Source: Nitrosomonadales bacterium (GTDB taxonomy: Bacteria > Pseudomonadota > Gammaproteobacteria > Burkholderiales > Gallionellaceae). From it: a DNA stretch of 64,000 nucleotides. Location of the stretch: assembly GCA_016716325.1 (NCBI GenBank), contig JADJWO010000001.1:1364001-1428000 (forward strand). The letters are read 5' to 3'. The position numbers and the translations under genes were made by a program. The notes beneath the pieces are model-generated. The model was not told the DNA's origin and did not search any database. It saw only the letters and a list, made by a program, of their open reading frames with translations. This document shows, one piece after another, positions 1 through 6,188 of this stretch. Within the stretch, counting starts at the first letter, position 1; each line of letters starts with the position of its first letter.

Positions 1-32
1 GGCCCCTCGTTGACGACAATTCCGAATTTCAT
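1..32 (-). CDS. dsrE: DsrE, first codons only (partial)
   Basis: An ATG at 32-30 on the minus strand opens a frame reading MKFGIVVNEGP before the window ends. This is the typical N-terminus of DsrE, the sulfurtransferase subunit of the DsrEFH complex. It follows the dsrB stop by 13 bases and has a good ribosome binding site (GAGGTGG). The order dsrA-dsrB-dsrE is the usual one in sulfur oxidisers, so the rest of the dsr operon presumably continues to the left of the window. Only about ten codons are visible, so the call rests on this short match plus synteny. Confidence 0.8.
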   Translation of the reverse strand, partial: MKFGIVVNEG

Positions 33-45
33 GCGGCCACCTCGC

Positions 46-1143
46 TCAGAAACGAATGTGCGTCGAAGCGTTCAGGTTGGCACGCGAACCGCGCCAATCG
101 TCGATCAGGTACTTGGTGAACGGCAGTCCGGTCTTCTCGAAGAAGCGCGGCCAACCGATACGGTCGATCCAGTCCGCCATGCGCTCCCATGGACGGGCGT
201 CCTCCTTGTAGACGTGCAGGATGTTCTTCACCACCTCGGCCACTTCGGGCCAGCGCGGCGCGTTGTTCGGCAGGCCGGACGCGACCATCTTCATGAAGGT
301 CGGCTTGCCGCGCGCATTGGAGTTCTTGCCGCCCACCCAGATCGCCAGCTTGGAATATTCCGGATCGTTGATCTGCATCGGCGGGCACGGGGGATAACAA
401 GCGCCGCAGCACATACATTTGGACTCGTCGATCTCCAGTGAAGGCTTGCCATTGACCATCGCGGGGCGGATCGCCGCGACCGGGCAGCGCGCCACCACCG
501 CAGGGCGTTCGCACACGTTGGCAACCAGTTCATGGTTGATCTTCGGCGGCTTGGTATGCTGCACGATGATGGCCAGGTCGGCCTGTCCGCCGCAGTTGAT
601 CTCGCAGCAGGAAGTGGACAGGTGCACGCGGTTGGGCATCTCTTCGCGCTTGAACTCCTCGTACAGCTCGTCCATCAGCGCCTTCACCACGCCCGAGGCA
701 TCGGTGCCGGGAATGTCGCAATGCAGCCATCCCTGAGTATGCGCGATCATGGTCACGGAATTGCCGGTGCCGCCGACCGGGAAGCCGCTCTTCTCCAGTT
801 CGGCGATCAGCGGATCGACCTTCTTCTCGTCCGAGACGATGTACTCGATGTTGGAACGGATGGTGAAACGCACGCGGCCTTCGGCGAACTGGTCGGCGAT
901 GTCGCACAGCTTGCGGATGGTGTACACATCCATCTGGCGCTGGGTACCGGCACGCACCGACCACACTTCGTCGCCACTGTGCGATACATGGTGCAGCACA
1001 CCGGGACGCGGACGGTCATGGTAGCGCCAGTTGCCATAGTTCTTCAGCAACGCAGGGTGCAGGTACTGCGTGTTCTCCGGCACGCCGGTCTCTTTGGGCT
1101 TGCGCTTTGCGGCGGGTTTCTCGGCTTGAACGGCTTGATTCAT
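46..1143 (-). CDS. dsrB: Dissimilatory sulfite reductase, beta subunit
   Basis: A protein of 365 residues, the usual length for DsrB. It carries the siroheme/[4Fe-4S] ligand motif (STSCCEINCGG, around residue 180) and an inserted ferredoxin domain with CMCCGACYPPCPP (around 245-257). DsrB pairs with DsrA in the cytoplasmic α2β2 enzyme. In sulfur oxidisers this enzyme runs in reverse, releasing sulfite from DsrC-bound persulfide. The reverse direction is inferred from dsrE next door and from the surrounding sat, aprBA, soeABC, soxYZ and fccAB genes. It lies downstream of dsrA across a 130-base gap containing a small palindromic repeat, and is probably cotranscribed with it. Confidence 0.96.
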   Translation of the reverse strand: MNQAVQAEKPAAKRKPKETGVPENTQYLHPALLKNYGNWRYHDRPRPGVLHHVSHSGDEVWSVRAGTQRQMDVYTIRKLCDIADQFAEGRVRFTIRSNIEYIVSDEKKVDPLIAELEKSGFPVGGTGNSVTMIAHTQGWLHCDIPGTDASGVVKALMDELYEEFKREEMPNRVHLSTSCCEINCGGQADLAIIVQHTKPPKINHELVANVCERPAVVARCPVAAIRPAMVNGKPSLEIDESKCMCCGACYPPCPPMQINDPEYSKLAIWVGGKNSNARGKPTFMKMVASGLPNNAPRWPEVAEVVKNILHVYKEDARPWERMADWIDRIGWPRFFEKTGLPFTKYLIDDWRGSRANLNASTHIRF

Positions 1144-1174
1144 TCTCTCTCTCCAGAGTTAGAAAATTCGCATA

Positions 1175-1238
1175 GCGATTCGTTTGCCTCCTCTCCCGCT
1201 TGCGGGGGAGGATTGAGGAGGGGGAAACGAGCAATCGC
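1175..1238. repeat. Palindromic repeat between dsrA and dsrB
   Basis: The core at 1186-1224 reads CTCTCCCGCTTGCGGGGGAG followed by a GAGG-rich stretch. It is enclosed by an inverted pair, GCGATTCGTTT at 1175-1185 and AAACGAGCAATCGC at 1225-1238. The same core family appears at 37678-37715 (inside moeA), 54111-54211 (inside hypF) and 58819-58917. It probably forms a hairpin in the dsrAB transcript. No T-run follows on the minus strand, so it does not look like a simple terminator. Confidence 0.75.
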
Positions 1239-1273
1239 GAGATTCATTGTCAGATAATTCTATTTATTGCTCG

Positions 1274-2569
1274 TTAGGCGGCTTGCTTCTTGGCTTTGAT
1301 CTTGGCGACCTCATCGTCCCATCCGTCGGTGCGGACATAGGGATTCATGCGCGGCGAACTGATCATCGCGGGATCGGCGTCGATCTCCATCGCATCGAGG
1401 AAAGTGGCCAGACCGATGCGCTCGATCATCTCGCCGGTGCGTTCGTGCTCCAGCGCGTTCTCGGCGAAGAAATCGATGGTGCGCTGCGCGAAATCGACCA
1501 GCTTCTCCACATCCTCGTCGCTATCCAGCTTCATGAACGGGATCAGCACGGTGCCCATCAGACCGCCGATCTTCAGGTGGCTCTTGCCGCCGACGAGGAT
1601 GGTCGCGCCCTTGTCCTTGCCGGGCGCCAGCGCGCCGGTCATCACGTTGATGCAGTGCATGCAGCGCACGCAATCCTGGTTGTCGATCTCGACCGCATGG
1701 GTGTCGCTCACCGCCACGCTGGAGATGTGCTCGCCCTTCCTGACCTTGCCGATCTCCTTGAGCTGGAAGGTCTTGGTCGGGCAGCGCGCCACCACGTCGT
1801 TCACCAGTTCGTCCATGCCGTGCTTGGCGAACCATTTCTTCGCCAGCCCCTCGTCGGTGCGGATGTTGTCGCGCCAGGTGCCGATCACGGCCATGTCGGC
1901 GCGCTGCACCGAATTCATGCAGTCGTTCGGGCAACCGGAGAACTTGAACTTGAACTTGTACGGCAGCGAAGGGCGGTGGATGTCGTCAAGAAAGGTGTTC
2001 AGCACCGCGCGGTGCGCCTTGGCTTCGTTGTAGCAGGACTGTTCGCAACGTGCGGCGCCCACGCAGGACATCGAGGTGCGTACTGCCGGACCGGCTCCGC
2101 CGAGGTCGAAACCCATCTCGTTGATCTCGTCGAATGCCTTCTGCACATTGTCGGTGGTCGCGCCCTGGAACATGATGTCGCCGGACTGTCCGTGGAAAGC
2201 GATCAGGCCCGAGCCGTATTTTTCCCAGATGTCGCAGAACTTGCGCAGGGTGTCAGTATCGTAGTGCATGCCGGGCGGCGGCATCACGCGCAGCGTGTGG
2301 AATTCTGCGGCATCCTTGAACTTGGGCGTGCCGTCCTCGTTCTTCAGCTCGGTGAAGCGCGGGATCACACCACCGCCGTAACCGAACACGCCGACCGTGC
2401 CGCCCTTCCAGTACCCTTTTTTGGTCTTGTAGGATTCTTCCAGCTGCCCCAGCAGGTCGACCACATAATCCTTATCCTTGGCCAGATCCTTCAGGCCGGT
2501 CACGAAACTGGGCCACGGGCCATCCTCGAGCTTGTCGAGGTTCGGGGTATCATGCATTTTCTTAGCCAT
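1274..2569 (-). CDS. dsrA: Dissimilatory sulfite reductase, alpha subunit
   Basis: A protein of 431 residues starting at MAKKMHDTPN. This ATG (2569) is chosen because AAAGGAAAAT sits directly upstream; an in-frame extension to 2689 lacks a binding site and is unlike DsrA. The siroheme-[4Fe-4S] cysteines are visible in CVGAARCEQSC (around residue 170) and CPNDC (around 215), and the inserted ferredoxin domain in CVRCMHC. It heads the leftward dsr operon and is divergent from the accessory operon starting at 2900. Two dyad motifs lie in the shared upstream region. In sulfur oxidisers the enzyme produces sulfite from persulfide sulfur. Confidence 0.96.
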   Translation of the reverse strand: MAKKMHDTPNLDKLEDGPWPSFVTGLKDLAKDKDYVVDLLGQLEESYKTKKGYWKGGTVGVFGYGGGVIPRFTELKNEDGTPKFKDAAEFHTLRVMPPPGMHYDTDTLRKFCDIWEKYGSGLIAFHGQSGDIMFQGATTDNVQKAFDEINEMGFDLGGAGPAVRTSMSCVGAARCEQSCYNEAKAHRAVLNTFLDDIHRPSLPYKFKFKFSGCPNDCMNSVQRADMAVIGTWRDNIRTDEGLAKKWFAKHGMDELVNDVVARCPTKTFQLKEIGKVRKGEHISSVAVSDTHAVEIDNQDCVRCMHCINVMTGALAPGKDKGATILVGGKSHLKIGGLMGTVLIPFMKLDSDEDVEKLVDFAQRTIDFFAENALEHERTGEMIERIGLATFLDAMEIDADPAMISSPRMNPYVRTDGWDDEVAKIKAKKQAA

Positions 2570-2739
2570 AATTTTCCTTTCAGTCACGTCGCCCTGGTTC
2601 AGACTGCAGGCAAACGATTCAATGGCCCGGCAGAAGCGGGCGGTAGTGAGCGGTTCCGACTCCAGAACGTACCCGGAGAACGACCTCACCGATTATTCAA
2701 ATTGGTGACGCATGGTACGGTGCATCCCCTGACGATTCC

Positions 2740-2757
2740 ATCACCCTTAGCGGCTAT
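2740..2757. promoter_or_regulatory. Degenerate copy of the sulfur-gene dyad
   Basis: ATCACCC-TTAG-CGGCTAT matches the ATAACCC-N4-GGGTTAT dyad well in its left arm and weakly in its right. It lies 23 bp from the better copy at 2763-2780, in the 330-bp divergent region between dsrA and the accessory operon. About two helical turns separate them, which would suit two regulator dimers bound on the same face. It is a weak site taken alone. Confidence 0.4.
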
Positions 2758-2762
2758 CTTCA

Positions 2763-2780
2763 ATAACCCTTATGGGTGGG
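2763..2780. promoter_or_regulatory. Dyad motif (putative sulfur-regulon operator), dsrA/accessory operon divergon
   Basis: ATAACCC-TTAT-GGGTGGG. The inner half ACCC-N4-GGGT is perfect and the left arm matches the family exactly. Its centre is about 128 bp upstream of the ATG at 2900 and about 200 bp upstream of dsrA. Matching dyads are at 8540, 11685, 21982 and 33299, each upstream of sulfur oxidation genes. Apart from this motif and its weak neighbour, the stretch 2570-2899 shows no gene. Confidence 0.65.
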
Positions 2781-2899
2781 GGCTCGGCTGCCACTGGCAG
2801 TATTCCAATTCACTCGCCATTGGCGATAGACTGGCGTCCCGCATCATCAAGTCAGGATGCCTGACAGGATGGTGCGTTTTGCCCGAACGACTGGAGAGC

Positions 2900-3130
2900 A
2901 TGATGGCGCAAATCACTGCATTGGGAAAGATCAGGGTTCCCCTGGGCGGACAGGAGATCGACCTGCAGCAGATCGACCACGTCGAGGGCGGTATGAGTCT
3001 GCTGCGCATCCGCATCCGCGAAGGCAAGCGCTTCACCATCTTCGATATCGATCCGGCCACGGCACAGCAATGGGCGGACATGATGCAGCATTGGGCCACC
3101 CCCCGTGAACGGACGAACGATGGCCCATAG
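2900..3130 (+). CDS. Small protein of unknown function, first gene of dsr-linked operon
   Basis: A protein of 76 residues beginning MMAQITALGKIRVPLGG; the second ATG (2903) has GGAGAG at a proper distance and may be the true start. It has no signal peptide, membrane segment or cysteine, and looks like a small soluble beta-rich domain with an aromatic C-terminal helix (QQWADMMQHW). I do not recognise the family. It overlaps the next gene by 11 bases, which implies translational coupling with the Cas6-like protein, and it opens the operon divergent from dsrA. Confidence 0.7.
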   Translation: MMAQITALGKIRVPLGGQEIDLQQIDHVEGGMSLLRIRIREGKRFTIFDIDPATAQQWADMMQHWATPRERTNDGP

Positions 3131-3722
3131 CGCGCCCGACATGATCGACATGGTTTTTGGGCTGGAAGGCGGGATGCTTTCCGGCGATTACCCCTTCGCG
3201 CTGTGGGCAGCACTGGCTGCACGACTTCCCGCTCTGGCGGAAGACGAACATGTCGGCGTGCTGCCCCTGCACCTTTCGGCAAGCAGCGAGGGGATGTTGC
3301 TCACCGGGCGGTCCCGGCTGTCGCTGAGATTGCCGACAGCGCTGACAGATGTGGCGCGCGCCTTATCGGGGCAGCAACTCGACATCCCCGGAGCCACCCT
3401 GCGGCTGGGCGACTGCAAGGCGCGCGCGATCCAGCCACACCCGACACTGCATGCGCAACTGGTCGCATGCGCGGACGACGAAATAGTCTTCATGGACAGC
3501 ATCCAGGCACAACTGGCCGGGATGGGCGTCGCCGGAAAGATGATCTGCGGCAGGCGGCGCACCCTTGCCGGCTTGCAACAGACGATACAGGGCTACAGCC
3601 TGGTGCTGCACGACCTGTCTCCGGATGCTTCGTTGCGGGTGCAGTCTGCCGGCATGGGCGAGGCACGCCGCTTCGGCTGCGGATTTTTCGTGCCCCACAA
3701 GGTCATTTCGGATCTGGAATGA
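3120..3722 (+). CDS. Cas6/Cmx6-like RAMP protein, no CRISPR nearby
   Basis: A protein of 200 residues. The N-terminus (MIDMVFGLEG, then a long helix ending in a leucine-rich stretch), VGVLPLHL around residue 45 and especially the glycine-rich C-terminal loop GMGEARRFGCGFFVPHK (178-194) match the pattern I know for the Cas6/Cmx6 family (type I-MYXAN CRISPR RNA endonucleases). Cas6 proteins cut CRISPR repeat RNA through a double RRM-like fold. No repeat array or other cas gene is in the window; the neighbours are sulfur-trafficking genes. The ATG at 3120 is preferred over an upstream GTG at 3105. Whether it still cleaves RNA is unknown. Confidence 0.75.
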   Translation: MAHSAPDMIDMVFGLEGGMLSGDYPFALWAALAARLPALAEDEHVGVLPLHLSASSEGMLLTGRSRLSLRLPTALTDVARALSGQQLDIPGATLRLGDCKARAIQPHPTLHAQLVACADDEIVFMDSIQAQLAGMGVAGKMICGRRRTLAGLQQTIQGYSLVLHDLSPDASLRVQSAGMGEARRFGCGFFVPHKVISDLE

Positions 3723-3765
3723 CGATGGGGATGGTTCTTTCAATCTTTAGCGAGGAGGATATGCA

Positions 3766-4095
3766 ATGGGACACCTGATTGCCGGCAATGAACTTGAAAC
3801 CGATGGCGACGGCTATCTGCTGGAACCGGACTATAGCGAGGAGTCAGTCCATGTGATCGCCGCCGCCGAGGGCATCGAACTGACGCCCAAGCACTGGGAG
3901 GTCATCAACTATCTGCGCAACGAATACCGCGAACACGGCCACACCCCGAACTTTCGCAACATGCTGAAGGGGATCAATGAATTCTGGCCGGAAGCTGACA
4001 GCAAAGCGCTGTATGATTTATTCCCGACCGGCCCGGCGAAACAAGGGGCAAAAGTGGCCGGCCTGCCGCAGCCGTACGGCAAGGGCGGATATTGA
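3766..4095 (+). CDS. DsrC/TusE-family protein lacking both redox cysteines (RspA type)
   Basis: A protein of 109 residues that aligns along its length with DsrC/TusE, including the landmark stretches LTPKHWEVINYLR (39-51) and LFPTGPAKQ (85-93). DsrC carries two C-terminal cysteines that hold sulfur for DsrAB. Here the first is replaced (GAKVAGLPQP, A95), and the usual C-terminal GC(V) end is replaced by YGKGGY. No cysteine remains anywhere. Such proteins have been termed RspA and proposed to be regulatory rather than sulfur-carrying. It has a strong binding site (GCGAGGAGGA) and lies between the Cas6-like gene and a tandem TusA gene. Confidence 0.88.
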   Translation: MGHLIAGNELETDGDGYLLEPDYSEESVHVIAAAEGIELTPKHWEVINYLRNEYREHGHTPNFRNMLKGINEFWPEADSKALYDLFPTGPAKQGAKVAGLPQPYGKGGY

Positions 4096-4151
4096 AACCG
4101 TTGCGCGCACGATAGAACCGCGCGCCAGAAAACAACAGGGAGTCCAAAAAT

Positions 4152-4637
4152 ATGAGCCACCAAGATCTTCACGCCAACGTGACACTGGATATGCGCGGCC
4201 TGAGTTGCCCGGCACCGTTGCTGGGCGCCAAGCGCGTGATAAACGACCTGAAGAACGGGCAGGTCATGCTGCTGCTTTCCGATTGCCCCGGTACCCAGGA
4301 CGACCTTTTTGCCTGGGCTGAACAGACACACAACCAGATATCGAAGACCGTATCGATGCCGGACGGCGGCACGGGCTATTACATCACCAGGGGCAAGGAC
4401 GAAACGAGGACGGCCAACGTGGTGCTCGACATCCGCGGCGTGACCTGCCCAGGGCCCATCGTCGAAGCCAAGAAACTGCTGAACGGCATGCATTCGGGCG
4501 AGGTGCTCAAGCTGATCAGCAATTGTCCCGGCATCCATTCCGACATCGCCGGCTGGGCCAGCATGACTGGCGTGAAGATCCTCGAAACCACCGAAGTGTC
4601 TGCAGGCGAATACGAGTTCTACCTGCAAAAGGGCTGA
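4152..4637 (+). CDS. Tandem TusA-domain sulfur carrier (TusA-TusA fusion)
   Basis: A protein of 161 residues made of two TusA/SirA-like domains. The first spans about 10-80 with the CPxP sulfur-binding motif at C19 (LSCPAP). The second spans about 88-160 with CPGP at C99. Each domain also keeps a downstream Cys-Pro pair (C45, C125). Ordinary TusA is about 75-80 residues and single-domain, as seen at 8187-8414. The two active cysteines in one chain could pass persulfide internally or present sulfur to two partners; that role is inference. It lies 56 bases after the RspA-type gene. Confidence 0.88.
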   Translation: MSHQDLHANVTLDMRGLSCPAPLLGAKRVINDLKNGQVMLLLSDCPGTQDDLFAWAEQTHNQISKTVSMPDGGTGYYITRGKDETRTANVVLDIRGVTCPGPIVEAKKLLNGMHSGEVLKLISNCPGIHSDIAGWASMTGVKILETTEVSAGEYEFYLQKG

Positions 4638-4648
4638 GCTTCCCCGTC

Positions 4649-5242
4649 ATGCGCATCAAGAGCCACTGGTTCAAGGACGGTCGCGAACGTTCCCCGCGCG
4701 AGATCTCGGATGCACTGGCCTTCGTCGTGTCACGCATCGCCGACAACGCACTGAAGAACACCCGCAAGGCGGATTTCGAGATCGAGGTCGGCGCGCAGTA
4801 TCTCGACTTCCTTGCCGAGTTCCTGTTGTTCTTGGTCCTGGTCGCGGATCGCATCGCGTATCGTGAACTTTCCGCAGAGGATCGCACCGCCTTCACCGGC
4901 AACCTTGCGAACCGCGTGGGCGAGATCTATGCCGAGAACCGCAGCCGCCTGCTGGATGACGACCTGAAGCACTGCAAACAGCGTTTCATCGACCTGCTCA
5001 ACCTGCGTGCCGATGAATACTCCGGTTTCGGCTATGACGAGGACGGCCCGGATTATGCCTTCTACCGCTATCTCGCCTGGTGCATCGGCGAGACCATGAA
5101 CGATGCGGATCGTATCTGGATTACTGATCAGATGATCAGCATCGAGGCACCGGAAGCGGTGCGCATGGTGGAAAAGACCTTGCGCGACCTGACCGACGCC
5201 GAACCGCGTCCGGGACACCGGCGTGCTACCGGCAGGGATTGA
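4649..5242 (+). CDS. Unknown cytoplasmic, mainly helical protein in dsr-linked operon
   Basis: A protein of 197 residues from the ATG at 4649, 11 bases after the tandem TusA stop. It reads as an all-alpha soluble protein with a hydrophobic helix (FLAEFLLFLVLVADRIAY, about residues 52-69) that is too charged at its edges to call a membrane segment confidently. One CK motif and a late AWCIGE segment hold the only cysteines. I do not recognise the family. Tight packing with its neighbours suggests a role in the same sulfur-related process. Confidence 0.75.
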   Translation: MRIKSHWFKDGRERSPREISDALAFVVSRIADNALKNTRKADFEIEVGAQYLDFLAEFLLFLVLVADRIAYRELSAEDRTAFTGNLANRVGEIYAENRSRLLDDDLKHCKQRFIDLLNLRADEYSGFGYDEDGPDYAFYRYLAWCIGETMNDADRIWITDQMISIEAPEAVRMVEKTLRDLTDAEPRPGHRRATGRD

Positions 5243-5243
5243 G

Positions 5244-6119
5244 ATGCCCGACGCCTTCGACCTGCACGAAACCGAAAGCTATCTGCGCTGGCGTGAACGG
5301 AAGCTTGTCGTCGCGCCGCGCTCCCTTGACGAACTCATCGTCGAAGTGCGCGACCCGCGCGCGCTCCTGCCGTCCGAACATGGCGCACTGATGGAACGCA
5401 TCCGGCGCTGCAACATGGCCATCTACGCCAGTCCGATGCATGATGCGGACACGCAGATACCGCGCCTGCTTGGAAGGCAGTTCGGCCTGGAACGCCTCGA
5501 CGCCAACTGGCTGGCCGGCGAGGACGGCATTTCCGAGATACGCGTGTTCGATGGCGGCACGCGCAAGCACTACATCCCGTATACCGACAAGCCGATCAAA
5601 TGGCACACCGACGGCTATTACAATCCGCCGGAACGCACGATACGCGCGATGGTGCTGCACTGCATACACGACGCAGCGAACGGCGGCGACAACCGCCTGA
5701 TGGACCACGAGATGGCCTACCTGCTGTTGCGCGATGCAGACCCCGCGCATGTCCGCGCCCTGATGCAGGCGGACGCGATGACCATCCCGGAACGGGTGGA
5801 CGAGACCGACGGCGTGCGCGCCGCGCAGAGCGGCCCGGTGTTCTCGCTGGATGGCTCCGGCAATCTGCACATGCGCTACACCGCCCGCACCCGCAGCATC
5901 GAATGGAAACAGGATGCCGCAACCCTGGCGGCCGTCGCGGCACTGGAAAGCCTGCTGGCGGCGGAGGAAAATCCGCATGTCTTCCATGCCCGGCTCGGAC
6001 CCGGCATGGGTCTGCTGTGCAACAACGTACTGCACGACCGTGCCGCGTTCAGCGACGATTCCGCCCATCCACGCCTGCTGTACCGCGCCCGCTATTACGA
6101 TCGCATCGCCACTCCGTAA
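5244..6119 (+). CDS. TauD/TfdA-like Fe(II)/2-oxoglutarate dioxygenase
   Basis: A protein of 291 residues starting one base after the previous stop. The iron-binding facial triad is visible as WHTDG (H121, D123) and NVLHDRAAF (H264). Arginines in RLLYRARYYDRI (277-288) can bind the 2-oxoglutarate carboxylate. TauD-family enzymes hydroxylate organosulfonates and related compounds, which releases sulfite. That would make sense next to sulfite-handling genes, but the substrate cannot be read from the sequence. It is the last gene of the operon and is followed by a strong bidirectional terminator. Confidence 0.82.
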   Translation: MPDAFDLHETESYLRWRERKLVVAPRSLDELIVEVRDPRALLPSEHGALMERIRRCNMAIYASPMHDADTQIPRLLGRQFGLERLDANWLAGEDGISEIRVFDGGTRKHYIPYTDKPIKWHTDGYYNPPERTIRAMVLHCIHDAANGGDNRLMDHEMAYLLLRDADPAHVRALMQADAMTIPERVDETDGVRAAQSGPVFSLDGSGNLHMRYTARTRSIEWKQDAATLAAVAALESLLAAEENPHVFHARLGPGMGLLCNNVLHDRAAFSDDSAHPRLLYRARYYDRIATP

Positions 6120-6140
6120 ACGCGGCGTGCACAACAAATA

Positions 6141-6167
6141 AAAACGGCCAGACTAGCTGGCCGTTTT
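6141..6167. terminator. Bidirectional intrinsic terminator
   Basis: AAAACGGCCAG, loop ACTAG, CTGGCCGTTTT: an 11-bp perfect stem with A and T tracts on both sides. It lies between the convergent TauD-like gene (plus) and the FadL gene (minus) and can stop transcription from both. Confidence 0.9.
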
Positions 6168-6188
6168 GGTTCTTCCGTGAAGTGGATC

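Noticed and set aside
1247..3130. A 627-codon open frame on the plus strand across dsrA
   Set aside because: Most of it is antisense to dsrA, whose protein is unmistakable. Only its last part, from 2900, is accepted as a gene because it has its own start and binding site.
5226..6137. A 303-codon minus-strand frame
   Set aside because: It is opposite the TauD-like dioxygenase, which has a complete metal-binding site and fits the operon.
2570..6140. A CRISPR array near the Cas6-like gene
   Set aside because: No series of direct repeats with spacers is present in the intergenic DNA here or elsewhere in the window; the repeats seen are dispersed palindromes.
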